A stretch of 64,000 bases of DNA from JAOUEA01 sp963790335 (GTDB lineage Bacteria; Actinomycetota; UBA4738; HRBIN12): assembly GCA_963790335.1 (NCBI GenBank), contig CAWBOB010000007.1:124001-188000 (forward strand), written 5' to 3'. Positions within the stretch are counted from its first letter, which is position 1. The number at the start of each line of letters is the position of its first letter. Shown one piece after another: positions 18,605 to 28,810 of the stretch. The position numbers and the translations under genes were made by a program. The notes beneath the pieces were generated by a model, which worked only from the letters and a program-made list of their open reading frames with translations, ran no database searches and was not told the DNA's origin.

Positions 18605-18958
18605 CTAGGTGTCGAGTTCTACCGCATAGGACGTGATGGTCGTGACGTCACCCTCGCCGTCGAATTCGTAGACGTCGACCGATGAGACCACTGAGACGCT
18701 GCCGTCGGGGCTCACGTATCGACCAACGGCATCGATGGCCGCTACGTGGTCGTCGGCCACGGAGACGAACCGGGTGAACTCGACGCTCCCCAGTGCGGCC
18801 ATCTCAACGTCGGACGAGTTGCACGCCTCCACGACGGCGCTCTTGCCCTCGATCGTACTGTGCCCCGGAAGTACCCACCGGACATCCGCGGCCAGGTGAT
18901 CATACGTCTCCACAAACCGGTGACCGGAGAATGCCTCTGCGATCTGCTTGGTGTTCAT
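18605..18958 (-). CDS. SnoaL/NTF2-like small protein
   Basis: 117 aa. Cone-shaped NTF2-like fold is suggested by YDHLAADVRWVLPGHSTIEG and the beta-rich C-terminus ending VTTITSYAVELDT. Members act as isomerases, hydrolases or polyketide cyclases, or have no known activity. ATG at 18958 with GGAG 9 bp upstream is preferred over the GTG at 18967. Confidence 0.72.
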   Translation of the reverse strand: MNTKQIAEAFSGHRFVETYDHLAADVRWVLPGHSTIEGKSAVVEACNSSDVEMAALGSVEFTRFVSVADDHVAAIDAVGRYVSPDGSVSVVSSVDVYEFDGEGDVTTITSYAVELDT

Positions 18959-19089
18959 AGGTTGCACTCCGCTCGTGGGCGACTCTGGCTGCTATCGACT
19001 CGCTACTTTCTCAGAACTCGCCACTGCCCTGGCTGGAGGCGTTCCCAGCCGAGAGCGTTCTCGTCGGCGATCCGCATGAACTGAAGATC

Positions 19090-21075
19090 TCAGGGCTCCA
19101 GCTTCGTGACCCTCGTCGACCAGTTGGTGAAGAGCGTCCGTTCGTCTCCACAGTTGGGATCGGCGAGCCAGGCGGCGAAGCCACACTTCGCGTCGATGTA
19201 CTCCACGCCGAACCAGAGGTCGTCGCCGTTGCCCGGAACCATGTAGCCGTAGTCCTGCCACCGCGGCCGGAACCCTCCGAACACCGTTCCGGTGAACCCG
19301 TCTGAGGGCGCTCGACCGGGAGCTGCCACGTGCACGACGTCGGGTGTCCGCTTGAGCGCGATCGGGATGTACGCAGCGCTCGGGAAGTGAGACGGCCCCA
19401 CCAAGGACACGCCGATGTACCCCCGGTTCTTCTCGTTGACCGCGAGCGACGGGTACGTGATGTTCCCGCCCGCGACCGCGACGTACCCGTCCTGGAGCAG
19501 ACGGGCCTTCAGCGTCCCCCCGTCCCACCACGGCCGGAAGGCGAAGTAGGCCACGCCGGCGCGTTGCCTGATGGGCCGGAACGACCCATCACGCGAGTCG
19601 TAGTCCGCCCCGCCCGATCCTTGGAGAGCCGTCGTCAACGATGTCCAGAGCACGCCACTGGCCATGAACGAACTGGTGACACGGGTGTCGCCGGAGTCCA
19701 GCGGGTAGGGGCCCGGCTGATGACCGAGATCCTCCTCGAAGATGCAGTCGGCACCGAGGTTCAGGCAGCGCAGCAGGGGTGTCGGGCCTTCCTTCTGCAG
19801 CGACAGCGGCGGGAACTGATACTCGATCGTCCGCTTGACGACCTGGTGCAGCTCCAGGTCGGGTGTCGCGCGCTTCAACGAGCTGGTGTTGGTCAACGCC
19901 CACACCACCATGTCGTTCGACTCGCCCGTCATGTTGCCGGTCTCCGAGCCGTCACCCGCCGTCGAGCTCACGAAGTACTCCGTGCCTCCACGAGCGCCCT
20001 CGAAGGAAGAGGCACGTGACCAGGCCGGCCGCACGGTGAACCCGCGCTGGTCGAGCGACGGGACTTTGAGGTTCTCGAAGAGCACGGCCTCGGTCGCGTC
20101 GCCGGCGGCGAGGGCGGCTTTCGGGAGCGCGTACAGCTGGGCACCCGTGTAGCCGTCGCCGAAGAACGAGTACTCGTTCGTCGTGATGTAGAGCCCGTGC
20201 CTGTCGAGCCCGATGTGCGGGTAGTCCCCGATGCACGGGCCGGCGTCACACCCATGATCGGGCGTGCCGTCGGTGCCGTCGTTCTGCACCGGCAGCCGGT
20301 AGATGTCCCACCGGCCGAGGGGGTCCGCCGAACGGCTCACGGCGAGATCGATGCTGTTGCGCCCGGTGAACTCCCCGGAGACCGGCTCCTGCGCGATCGT
20401 GAGCACGACGTGGAACCAGCGCCGGAGCTGCCGGTCGTAGTAGCAACTCGGGTCGGTCGTGAACGGTCCGAACCGCTCCGCAGGCCGGTCGAACGCCGGT
20501 GGGAACCCGAACCACTCGTTGTGCGAGATCCCGACCGGCTTGGTCCCGGGGATCCCGGGGTTGCCGGGCAGCAGCGGGCGTCCGGCCGGCGTGTAGACCT
20601 GCACGACGCTGTTCACGGTCTCGAGCACGTGATCCGGCCCGACACACAGTCCCTGGTCGGGTGGTTCCAGGAAGAACGCGTTGCCCGAGTTGGCCCAGGC
20701 GGTGTCGAAGGAGTCGAGTCCCTCCCATGAACGTCTCATGCCGGGGGTGTGGCTCGACACACGAGCGTTGTCACGGGCCGAGGGAGGGTCGGACACGGGT
20801 GGCTCGACCGTGCGGACCTGCCCGCCCGCACCGATCCTCGGCCTCAGCCGGTCACGAGCGGCGGCCGGGGATTCCTGCCCGTTGCCGCGCGAACCCCGCG
20901 CGCCAGACAGTGACGACAGCGGAGGCGTGGTCCTCAGGAGTCGCAACGGTACCGTCGTGACGCTCTCGTACGGACGGCCGCCTCCGGATCGCGGCGCCGC
21001 TCCCCCGGTCGCGGCGATCATGCTCGGCGCTACCAGCACGACGGACAACAGCGCGAAACCGATCCGCTTCCACAC
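19090..21075 (-). CDS. Large secreted protein of unknown function
   Basis: 661 aa. Cleavable signal peptide at the N-terminus (FALLSVVLVAPSMIAA). The mature part contains aromatic and Gly/Asp-rich segments such as DYPHIGLDRHGLYITTNEYS and GGFRPRWQDYGYMVPGNGDD that suggest a propeller or lectin-like secreted fold. It has six or more cysteines, some likely disulfide-bonded. No catalytic signature was recognised. Single gene, with its own start ATG at 21075 and fdxA beginning upstream in the same direction. Confidence 0.75.
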   Translation of the reverse strand: MWKRIGFALLSVVLVAPSMIAATGGAAPRSGGGRPYESVTTVPLRLLRTTPPLSSLSGARGSRGNGQESPAAARDRLRPRIGAGGQVRTVEPPVSDPPSARDNARVSSHTPGMRRSWEGLDSFDTAWANSGNAFFLEPPDQGLCVGPDHVLETVNSVVQVYTPAGRPLLPGNPGIPGTKPVGISHNEWFGFPPAFDRPAERFGPFTTDPSCYYDRQLRRWFHVVLTIAQEPVSGEFTGRNSIDLAVSRSADPLGRWDIYRLPVQNDGTDGTPDHGCDAGPCIGDYPHIGLDRHGLYITTNEYSFFGDGYTGAQLYALPKAALAAGDATEAVLFENLKVPSLDQRGFTVRPAWSRASSFEGARGGTEYFVSSTAGDGSETGNMTGESNDMVVWALTNTSSLKRATPDLELHQVVKRTIEYQFPPLSLQKEGPTPLLRCLNLGADCIFEEDLGHQPGPYPLDSGDTRVTSSFMASGVLWTSLTTALQGSGGADYDSRDGSFRPIRQRAGVAYFAFRPWWDGGTLKARLLQDGYVAVAGGNITYPSLAVNEKNRGYIGVSLVGPSHFPSAAYIPIALKRTPDVVHVAAPGRAPSDGFTGTVFGGFRPRWQDYGYMVPGNGDDLWFGVEYIDAKCGFAAWLADPNCGDERTLFTNWSTRVTKLEP

Positions 21076-21150
21076 AGGCCTACCCCCTCGTGACCAGTAC
21101 CGACCGCCTGAACCTATGCTGGCGTTGTCGTTCCGGTCAAGGCACGGGGG

Positions 21151-21477
21151 TCAGACGACTTCCCAGCCGGCGACGACCGGGTGGTCGGTGGCAGCCGGAC
21201 CGGCCTGGGCCGCGCCACCCGGCGAGCCGAGACCGGTGACGGAGTCCGCGAACCACTCGGCGTTCACCGCGGTGAACTGCTTCCACTCGCCCGGAAGGTC
21301 GTCCTCGGCGAAGATCGCCGTGACCGGGCATGCGGGCACGCAGGCGTCGCAGTCCACGCACTCGTCGGGCTGGATGTAGAGCATGCGGGGACCCTCGTAG
21401 ATGCAGTCGACGGGGCACTCGTCGACGCACGCCCGGTCCTTGACGTCGATGCACGGTTCCGCGATCACGTAGGCCAT
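21151..21477 (-). CDS. fdxA: 7Fe-8S ferredoxin (FdxA type)
   Basis: 108 aa. Begins AYVIAEPCIDVKDRACVDEC and continues PVDCIY, with the second cluster CVDCDACVPACPV. The spacing matches a [3Fe-4S] plus [4Fe-4S] ferredoxin of the actinobacterial FdxA family. Cytoplasmic electron carrier; likely partners include cytochromes P450 (two lie at 34 and 41 kb) but nothing links them directly. ATG at 21477 preceded by GGAACGGAGGA. Confidence 0.93.
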   Translation of the reverse strand: MAYVIAEPCIDVKDRACVDECPVDCIYEGPRMLYIQPDECVDCDACVPACPVTAIFAEDDLPGEWKQFTAVNAEWFADSVTGLGSPGGAAQAGPAATDHPVVAGWEVV

Positions 21478-21589
21478 GGTTCCTCCGTTCCCCAGCGTTC
21501 TCGATGCAAACGTAGCGGGCGATGCGCCGCCGTAGTGAGGGTAGCGTCCCCGGCGGCGTTCGCACGGCGATCGGCGGTCGGATGGGACG

Positions 21590-22883
21590 TCATCGATCGA
21601 TCGATCGTTCCACCGGCTGGGATTCGGGGAGCCGTGTCACGTCGGGGCGCGGCGGAGCATCGGGAATCGTGACGGACGGCTCATCGGCCTGCGACACCCT
21701 CGCCGTCCGTCGGTCGAGCGAGGCTGATGCGACCGACCCCGCCAGCCCCACCAACGCGGTTCCAGCGCCGCCGACGAGCAACGCTACACGGCCCCCGAGC
21801 CCGGCGACGAGCGCGCCCGCCGCCGCCGTCGCGCCGATCTGCATGCCGTTCACGAGCGCGCCGTAGGAGGCGAACGCGCGCCCTCGGAACCGGTCGGCTA
21901 CGCGATGCACGATCAGGCTCCGCATCGCAACCGTCTCCACCCCGTTCGCGACGCCGCCGAGCGCGAACAGCGCCACCGCCAGCGGGAGCGATCCGATGGC
22001 CGCGGCCGCGAAGACGGCCGCGCCGTTCACCACGGCCGCGAGCGCCATCGACCGAAGCAGTCGATCGTCGCCCAGACGTCGTGCGATGAGCGTGGCCCCG
22101 CCGACCATGCCGACGAGCCACGCCGACGCGAGCACGCCGTAGCCCCACGCCCCCGCGCCGAGCGTGTCACGAGCGAAGAACACCTCGGCGACGTTGTCCA
22201 TCGCCGCGAACAGGATCACGCCCGCCGATCACCGCGAACGCCACCACGAGCACCCGGTCGTTCCTGATCACCCGGAAGCCCTCACGGGCGGCCTCCTGCG
22301 AGGTGCGAGGTGGTTCGGCGATCTGGCGCCTCACGCGCAGCAGCATCGCCGCCACCGCGATCACGACGAACGTGCCGGCATCGGCGAGCAGCGCCACCCG
22401 CGTGCCGACGCCGGCTGCGAGCGAGCCCGCCAGCACGGGGCCGGCGATCATGCCGGCGTACCTCGCGCCTTCCAGGTACGCGTTGGCCTCGGTCGCACGG
22501 TCGTCGCCAACGACGCGGGGGACGAGCGTGTAGATCGACGGCGTCTCGACCGCCGAGGCCGTGCCCAGCAGGAACGAGAGCATCAGGATCATCGGGAGCT
22601 CGCCGGCGAACGCGAGCCCTACCGCGAGGCACGCCTGGATCGCCGTCGAGATCGCGAGCGAGCGCCTGGTCTCGAAGTTGTCGACGATGACGCCCGCCGC
22701 CGGAGCGAAGATCACCAGGGGCACGAGCCCACAGAGCAGCAACGCGGCGACCGCCCACCCGGACCCCGTGAGCTCGGCCACCTTGATCGTGAGGGCGATG
22801 AGGGCCAGCTCGTCGCCGAGGGACGACAGTCCCGTCGACAGCGTCAAGAGCCGGAAATCGCGCCCACGCAGCGGACCCCTCAC
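21590..22883 (-). CDS. MFS transporter (frameshifted)
   Basis: About 430 aa with twelve hydrophobic segments across two frames. First part: GPLRGRDFRLLTLSTGLSSL to VLVVAFAVIGG; second part: VILFAAMDNVAEVFFARDTL to the C-terminus. The frames join near 22221, where one G fewer gives IGGVILFAAMDN. The type resembles enterobactin/macrolide exporter-like MFS-3 proteins; substrate unknown. Start is GTG at 22883. Confidence 0.8.
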
Positions 22884-22954
22884 GGAGGAGCACTCTAGGG
22901 GCTCGCTCGCGCGCACGCATCGGCCGAGCGGCCCACATCCGGCCGCCGTCCGTC

Positions 22955-24386
22955 CTAACGCGACGCCGTGCTGAGGCGCTCGAGCGTGCGTTCGCGACCC
23001 AGCAGCTCCACCGACTCGGGCAGCGGCGGCGAGACGTTGGAGCCGGTCACGGCGGCACGCACGGGCTGGAACGCTTTCGTGCGACTCAGCTGCTCGCGCT
23101 CGGCGAGCGAATCGAGGGCGGCCGTGATGGCGGCAGCCGTCCACGGATCCACGGCGGCGAGCGCCTCGGCCGCTCGCCCGAGGTACCCATCGGGCGCCTT
23201 CGCGATCAGGGCCGCGGCCTTCTCGTTCGGCTCGAGGTCGTCGGTGAACAGGAATCTCAGCAGCGCCGGTGCTTCCGTCAGCGTCTTCATGCGCTCCTTC
23301 ACGATCGGCATCGCCGCGAGCAGTGCGGGCGGGTCGGGCATCAGGCCTTCCTCGGTCAGGAAGTGAAGGCATCGCGCCGCGAGATCGTCGTCGTCGAGCG
23401 ACTGGATGTACCGGTTGTTGAGCCACGTGAGCTTCTCGGTGTCGAAGGCTGCGGGGTTCGACGACACGCGCCCGAGGTCGAACGCCTCGACCAGCTCGTC
23501 GCGCGAGAGCACCTCGCGGTCGTCGCCCGGAGACCATCCGAGCAGCGCGAGGTAGTTCGTCATCGCCTCGGGCAGGAAGCCCTGCTCGCGGAAGGACTCG
23601 ACGCTCGTCGACCCATGCCGCTTCGACAGGGGCTGTCGATCGGGGCCGAGCACCTGCGGAACGTGGGCGTATCGAGGCGGCATGCCCCCGAGCGCCTCGA
23701 TCACGGCTGCGTTGCGCGGTGCGCTCGCGAGCAGGTCGTCGCCGCGAACCACGTGCGTGACGCCCATGAGCATGTCGTCGACCGCGACCGCCAACAGGAA
23801 CAACGCGGTGCCGTCGGAGCGGACGAGCACGAAGTCGCGCAGCTGTCCGGCCTCGAACCGCACCTCACCCTTCACGATGTCGTCGACGACCCACTCGCGG
23901 TCGGGCATGCGGAAGCGCACGACCGACTCGCGTCCCTCACCTTCGTACGCCTCGATCTCCTCCGCGGTGAGGTCGCGGCAGTGGCCGTCGTAGCCGGGGG
24001 GCTCGTGGGCCGCTGCGGCCGCCTTTCTGCGCTCCTCGAGCTCGTCAGACGTGCAGTAACAGCGGTAGGCATCACCCTGGGAAAGCAGCTGCTCGGCGTA
24101 GGTCCGGTACACCTCGAGCCGTTGCGACTGACGGTACGGGCGCGTGCGGGCCACCGACGTCGGGGCCTTCGTCGTGGTCGATGCCGAGCCAGCGCAGGTC
24201 CTCGAGCACACCCGCGACGGCTTCCTCGGTCACGCGGCTCGCGTCGGTGTCCTCGAAGCGGAGGATGAATTCCCCCCCGTGGTGGCGGGCGAACAACCAC
24301 GAGAAGAGGGCGCTGCGCACGTTGCCGACGTGCAACGAACCGCTCGGCGCAGGGGCGAACCGGCACCGCACCGGCGTGCCGCTCAT
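22955..24386 (-). CDS. gltX: Glutamyl-tRNA synthetase (frameshifted)
   Basis: Class I aminoacyl-tRNA synthetase charging tRNA-Glu. HIGH-type motif is HVGN in FAPAPSGSLHVGNVRSALFS and the KMSKS-type motif is PLSKRHGSTS. The N-terminal about 80 residues are in one frame and the rest, from YRQSQRLEVYRTYAEQLLSQ on, in another. Removing one C at 24138-24140 joins them as GGPHAPYRQSQR. gltX is normally essential, so this is the strongest case that the indels are sequence errors. ATG at 24386 overlaps the stop of the FAH gene by 4 bp. Confidence 0.88.
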
Positions 24387-25141
24387 CGAACGGTGTTCGC
24401 GAGCACGCCCGCGCCCTCGACCTCGACCTCGACGACATCGCCGGCGGCGAGCGGACCGACGCCCTCGGGGGTCCCGGTGAGCACCACGTCGCCGGGCAGC
24501 AGGGTCATGAAGGCGGTGATGTACTCGATCAGCGTCGCGACGCCGAAGACCATGTCGCTGCTGCGCCCCTGCTGGCGCACCTCGCCGTTGAGCCGGGTCT
24601 CCACCATCGCGTCGTTGGGGTCGAGATCGGTCTCGATCCACGGCCCGAGCGGCGCCGATCCGTCGAAACCCTTCGCGCGGGCCCACTGGTCGTCGGTCTT
24701 CTGCAGGTCGCGCAGCGTCACGTCGTTGGCGCACGTGTACCCGAGGATCACGCGGTAGGCGTCCTCGGCCCGTACGTCCTTCGCGAGCCGCCCGATCACG
24801 ACTGCGAGCTCGCCCTCGTAGTCGACCCTGCGGCTCACCGCCGGCCGCTGGATCGGGTCGTTGGGCCCGATCACGGCCGTCGAGGGCTTGAGGAACAGCA
24901 GCGGCTCCTCGGGCACCGTCATGCCGAACTCAGCCGCGTGCGCCGCGTAGTTCTTGCCGACACAGACGAGCTTCGACGGCAGCACCGGCGCGAGCAGGAA
25001 GACGTCATCGAGTGCGAGCTCCTCACCCGTGGGAAGTGGATCCTCGAAGAACGTGCCGGCCAGCACTCGCACCGCATCCTCGCCGGTCTCGGCGACCCCG
25101 GTCGCGATGCGGTCACCGTGTCGGAAACGAAGCAGTCGCAT
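24383..25141 (-). CDS. Fumarylacetoacetate hydrolase (FAH) family protein, copy 1
   Basis: 252 aa. FAH fold with KLVCVGKNYAAHAAEFG, the catalytic/metal block VDYEGELAVVIGR, and PGDVVLTGTPEGVGPL. Members hydrolyse C-C bonds in acylpyruvates or isomerise and decarboxylate ring-cleavage products, including the last steps of homoprotocatechuate breakdown. Substrate not determinable. It sits in an operon: acetoacetate-decarboxylase-like gene, FAH, gltX, with 12-bp and overlapping junctions. Confidence 0.88.
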   Translation of the reverse strand: MRLLRFRHGDRIATGVAETGEDAVRVLAGTFFEDPLPTGEELALDDVFLLAPVLPSKLVCVGKNYAAHAAEFGMTVPEEPLLFLKPSTAVIGPNDPIQRPAVSRRVDYEGELAVVIGRLAKDVRAEDAYRVILGYTCANDVTLRDLQKTDDQWARAKGFDGSAPLGPWIETDLDPNDAMVETRLNGEVRQQGRSSDMVFGVATLIEYITAFMTLLPGDVVLTGTPEGVGPLAAGDVVEVEVEGAGVLANTVR

Positions 25142-25153
25142 GAGGCCGAGAGG

Positions 25154-25939
25154 CTACACCGAGCTGCCTGCGGCGAAGGTCGCCCCGACCTGGCGCCAGT
25201 AGCCGGCGATCGTCTCGACGGGCTCGAGCATCGCGAGCTCGTCGGCCGGGGCGTCGTGCAGGGCGACGGTCGCCTGTCCGGCGTACACCGGACCGAGCTG
25301 CACGTCGCTCGAACGCATCGTGACGAGCTCGTCGAGCGAGGCCGGACGCGTCGGATCGATGTTCGGCATGAAGCGCGTGTGCAGCATCGGCAGCGCGTTC
25401 ACGAAGCCACCGGTGTCGCTCTCCCCGTCGAGCGTGAGCGTCACCTCGGCGAGCCGGCGATCGTTCGCGGCGAGCGTGGCTCCGAACCGCCCGCCGGGCT
25501 CGAGCCTGGGGCCGGCCTTGCCGACCGTGACGGGCCGGGTCATCCAGATCTGTCCGAGCTTCTTCGGATACCCCTGATACCAGCCACGGGCGAGCGCGAA
25601 GTCCTTGTCGACCCAGATGTAGACGCATCGGGAGTACGTCTCGCCATCATGGGTGCACCGCACGACGACGAAGGCTTCCTTGTACTGGGACCGCACGGGA
25701 TCGAGCAGCTCCTCGAACGAGTCCGAGCACGATTGCCAGTCGGCCCAGATGATCGCGACCGCTCCCGGGTCGTCGTCGGCGAGGCCGACACCGGGCGGCA
25801 AGAGGGCCTCGACGTTGGATGGATCCGTTCGGTATTCGATCGTGAGCACGTCGCCTGAGTAGTGCCACGGCGGGCTCGGCACGATCGACGCGCGGCCTTC
25901 CGGCGATCGCGGCAGCATGAATCCCCGCAGCTCCGACAC
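25154..25939 (-). CDS. Acetoacetate decarboxylase-like protein
   Basis: 261 aa. PF06314-type fold: VEALLPPGVGLADDDPGAVA near the start, GYPKKLGQIWM with the lysine pair that in true acetoacetate decarboxylase includes the Schiff-base lysine, and MLHTRFMPNIDPT. The larger superfamily includes decarboxylases, dehydratases and aldolases for 2-oxo acids. Start GTG at 25939 is divergent from the FAH gene at 25965, leaving only 25 bp for two promoters, so leaderless transcripts are likely. Confidence 0.8.
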   Translation of the reverse strand: MSELRGFMLPRSPEGRASIVPSPPWHYSGDVLTIEYRTDPSNVEALLPPGVGLADDDPGAVAIIWADWQSCSDSFEELLDPVRSQYKEAFVVVRCTHDGETYSRCVYIWVDKDFALARGWYQGYPKKLGQIWMTRPVTVGKAGPRLEPGGRFGATLAANDRRLAEVTLTLDGESDTGGFVNALPMLHTRFMPNIDPTRPASLDELVTMRSSDVQLGPVYAGQATVALHDAPADELAMLEPVETIAGYWRQVGATFAAGSSV

Positions 25940-25964
25940 GGCGCCTATCGTACGCTGCGTCGCG

Positions 25965-26810
25965 ATGGAGACGAGGCGCATCGTGCTCGACGGCCTGCCC
26001 ACCGCCGTGGTGCGAGAGGGTGACGAGCTGGTCGCGCCCGACGGCCGCACGATGCCGCTCGACGACCCGATCCACCTGCCGCCCGTCGAGCCGACGAAGG
26101 TCATCTGCGTGCACCTGAACTACGAGAGCCGCCGGGCGGAGTTCGGCGCGACGCTCGCGGCGGCACCCACCTACTTCCACAAGCCGATCTCGGCGCTGAA
26201 CGCCCACGGCGGCGAGATCGTGCGTCCGCCGAGATGCCGGTACCTGAACTTCGAAGGCGAGATCGGCATCGTGATCGGCGCTCGGTGCCGCCACATCGCG
26301 CCCGACGAGGCCGATGCGTTCATCGCCGGCTACACGATCGGCAACGACTACGGGCTGCACGACTTCCGCGACACCGACGCCGGCTCGATGCTGAGGGTGA
26401 AGGGTTCCGACTCGCTCTGCCCGCTCGGACCGGGAGTCGTGACCGGCTGGGACTTCCGCGGGAAGCACATCGAGACACGCGTGAACGGCGCGACCGCCCA
26501 GCGCGGGAACACCGACGAGATGATCTGGGACATGCGGTACCTGGTCGCCGACATCGCACGGACGATCACCCTCGAACCGGGTGACGTGATCCTGTCGGGC
26601 ACGCCGGCGAACTCGCGGCCGGTGCAACCCGGTGACGTCGTCGAGGTGGACGTCGAAGGGCTCGGTGTGCTGCGTAACACGGTGGTGGAGGGGTCGGTGC
26701 CCGTGCGCGACGACGTGGGCGCACAGCCGACCGAGAGCGAGGAGGTCATCTCGACCGCGATGGGCGGCGACTGGGAGCTGAGGGGCGTGCGCGCTCCCCG
26801 GAAAGGATGA
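25965..26810 (+). CDS. Fumarylacetoacetate hydrolase (FAH) family protein, copy 2
   Basis: 281 aa. FAH fold: TKVICVHLNYESRRAEFG, the metal site LNFEGEIGIVIGARC, and PGDVILSGTPANSRPVQPGD. A second FAH paralogue 0.8 kb from copy 1 and on the opposite strand. An extra C-terminal tail rich in E/T follows. First gene of a three-gene run with VOC and GH76 genes (gaps of 10 and 6 bp). ATG at 25965 is chosen since the upstream in-frame ATG overlaps the divergent gene. Confidence 0.86.
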   Translation: METRRIVLDGLPTAVVREGDELVAPDGRTMPLDDPIHLPPVEPTKVICVHLNYESRRAEFGATLAAAPTYFHKPISALNAHGGEIVRPPRCRYLNFEGEIGIVIGARCRHIAPDEADAFIAGYTIGNDYGLHDFRDTDAGSMLRVKGSDSLCPLGPGVVTGWDFRGKHIETRVNGATAQRGNTDEMIWDMRYLVADIARTITLEPGDVILSGTPANSRPVQPGDVVEVDVEGLGVLRNTVVEGSVPVRDDVGAQPTESEEVISTAMGGDWELRGVRAPRKG

Positions 26811-26820
26811 GGGTGCTTCG

Positions 26821-27189
26821 ATGGCGACGATGCGCTATCTCGTCTCCGACGTGGGTGAGGCGATCTCGTTCTACGTAGACCGGCTGGGGTTCGAGGTCCT
26901 CGAGCGTTACGGTCCCGCGATGGCGATCGTGCGTCTCGGCGACCTCGATCTCTGGCTCGCGGGACCCGTGTCGTCGGCGGCTCGACCGATGCCCGATGGA
27001 CGGTCCCCGGAGCCCGGAGGGTGGAACCGCCTGGTGATCACCGTCGACGATCTCGATGCCATCGTCGCCCAGCTCGGCTCGGCAGGAGCGGTCTTCCGCA
27101 ACGAGATCGTGGAGGGGCCGGGCGGACGGCAGATCCTGGTCGAGGACCCGGCAGGGAACGTGGTCGAGCTCTTCGAACGCGCGTCCTGA
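26821..27189 (+). CDS. VOC-superfamily (glyoxalase/bleomycin resistance/dioxygenase) protein
   Basis: 122 aa, two beta-alpha-beta-beta-beta modules: RYLVSDVGEAISFYVDRLGF at the start and LVITVDDLDAIVAQLGSAG with GRQILVEDPAGNVVELFE at the end. The terminal glutamate in VVELFE is the usual metal ligand. Substrate unknown. In an operon between FAH and GH76 genes. Confidence 0.85.
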   Translation: MATMRYLVSDVGEAISFYVDRLGFEVLERYGPAMAIVRLGDLDLWLAGPVSSAARPMPDGRSPEPGGWNRLVITVDDLDAIVAQLGSAGAVFRNEIVEGPGGRQILVEDPAGNVVELFERAS

Positions 27190-27195
27190 GGCCGC

Positions 27196-28203
27196 ATGGC
27201 TCGCGATCGTTCCACGCAGGCGTTCGAGGCGTGGCAGTCGCTCTCGGCAGCATGTCTGCGGTCCGGCGAACGCGGGTCGCTCGTGGTTCGCGAACGACCG
27301 AGCGGGCGGACGCTCGCGCCGGTGTGGCCGGTGAGCCAGGTGCTCGCGGCGGCCGTCGATCTCGCCGAGCTGACGGGCGACTACGAGGTCGTCGAGCGGC
27401 TCGTGATCGGATTGCGGCCGTACGCGGCCGGCGACGGATACCTGCCATCGCCCCGTGACCGGCGTCGGTACTACGACGACAACGCGTGGATCGGGCTCTG
27501 CTTCGCTCAGCTCCACCTGCAGACAGGCGAGCCGCGCTGGCTGCGCCGGGCCCGCACGGTCATGCGGTTCGTGCGCGAAGGGCAGGATCCCGACGGCGGC
27601 ATGCGATGGGTCGAAGGGCGTCGCGCACGACACACCTGCTCAGCGGCGCCCGCGGCACAGCTCGCCCTCCGGCTGCACCTGACCGGCGGCGGCGAGCACT
27701 GGCTCGGGTTCGCTTCCCGCACGCTCGACTGGCTCGATCGCACCCTGCGCGTTCACGGCGGCCTCTATGCCGACCACGTCGACGCCGATGGTCGCGTCGA
27801 CCCGATCCTGTGGACGTACAACCAGGGTTCGGCCCTCGGGGCCAAACATCTGCTGCACCTGGCGACCGGCGACGCGGCCCCGCTCGATCAGGCGCGCGAC
27901 ATCGCGAACGCGTCGTTGCGACGGTTCGGCCCGAACCGCATCTGGAAGCACCCCCCCGTCTTCAACGCCGTGTGGTTGCGCAACCTGCTCGCGCTCGACA
28001 CCTCAGCCCCGGTCGAGGGCTTGCAGCCCGCGTTCGACGGCTACCTGGGGCGAGCCTGGCTCGAGGGCCGGGCAGGCGACGGCCTCTTCACGGCCGGCGG
28101 CATCGGGAGCTACGACGGCACGCCGCCGATCGACGCGGGTGGGCTCGTGCAGATGTTCGCACTGGCGGCGTGGCCGCGGGATCGCCTCCCGCTCGTCTGC
28201 TGA
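27196..28203 (+). CDS. GH76-like glycosidase (alpha-1,6-mannanase family fold)
   Basis: 335 aa. (alpha/alpha)6-barrel-type sequence with RRYYDDNAWIGLCFAQLHLQ, where D94-D95 match the paired catalytic aspartates of family GH76, and LWTYNQGSALGAKHLLHLA. There is no signal peptide, so it should act in the cytoplasm, unlike most mannanases. Could act on an internal oligosaccharide or be a non-catalytic relative. Third gene of the FAH-VOC-GH76 run. Confidence 0.75.
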   Translation: MARDRSTQAFEAWQSLSAACLRSGERGSLVVRERPSGRTLAPVWPVSQVLAAAVDLAELTGDYEVVERLVIGLRPYAAGDGYLPSPRDRRRYYDDNAWIGLCFAQLHLQTGEPRWLRRARTVMRFVREGQDPDGGMRWVEGRRARHTCSAAPAAQLALRLHLTGGGEHWLGFASRTLDWLDRTLRVHGGLYADHVDADGRVDPILWTYNQGSALGAKHLLHLATGDAAPLDQARDIANASLRRFGPNRIWKHPPVFNAVWLRNLLALDTSAPVEGLQPAFDGYLGRAWLEGRAGDGLFTAGGIGSYDGTPPIDAGGLVQMFALAAWPRDRLPLVC

Positions 28204-28261
28204 TTCAAGGGCTGCACGCACCGCACCACCAGAGGGACCGGGCCTTCCCTGCGACATCGCG

Positions 28262-28705
28262 TCACGAGGTGCTCTCCCTCATCTCGAGCCCGATCGCGGC
28301 CCTCAGCTCCTTCAGATCCTGGTCGAGCGACGAGTCCTCGGATCGCGCGTGCAGATGCTCCATGAGGTCGGCGAGGCCGTCAGCGATCGCGTTCAGCTTG
28401 TGCTGGGTCGCCTGGTCGTTCCGCGTCTGGCTGTTCTGCAGGAGCGCGACCATCAGGAAGGTGATGATGGTGGTCGTCGTGTTGATCTCGAGCTGGTACT
28501 GGGAATCGAGGAACGGCCGGATCGATCCCCTCGAGACGATCAGGGTCACGCCCTGGACCAGCCAGATGACGACCAGCCCCAAGCAGAAGGCGAAGAAGGG
28601 CGCTCGGCTCGCGAGCCGTGCCGCCAACCCGGCGAAGGTGTCGAAGAATCCCACCCTGCTCGATACCTCGGTCGGCATGAGGATGTGCTTGGACCCGTCG
28701 GTCAT
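28262..28705 (-). CDS. Low-affinity iron permease-like small membrane protein
   Basis: 147 aa with two predicted membrane helices (FFAFCLGLVVIWLVQGVTLI and TTTTIITFLMVALLQ) and the conserved block INTTTTIITFLMVALLQNSQ followed by TRNDQATQHKLN. This is the PF04120 signature. In bacteria the iron-transport role is not established. ATG at 28705. Convergent with the GH76 gene. Confidence 0.82.
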   Translation of the reverse strand: MTDGSKHILMPTEVSSRVGFFDTFAGLAARLASRAPFFAFCLGLVVIWLVQGVTLIVSRGSIRPFLDSQYQLEINTTTTIITFLMVALLQNSQTRNDQATQHKLNAIADGLADLMEHLHARSEDSSLDQDLKELRAAIGLEMRESTS

Positions 28706-28810
28706 CCACCTCTCCCCTCAGGATGTGTGGTTGGTCACATCATGCCCGCACTTCGGTTGACCGCGACATCGCGTGGATCCGATTGAACCTGCACGAGGGC
28801 CGGGCCGCCT

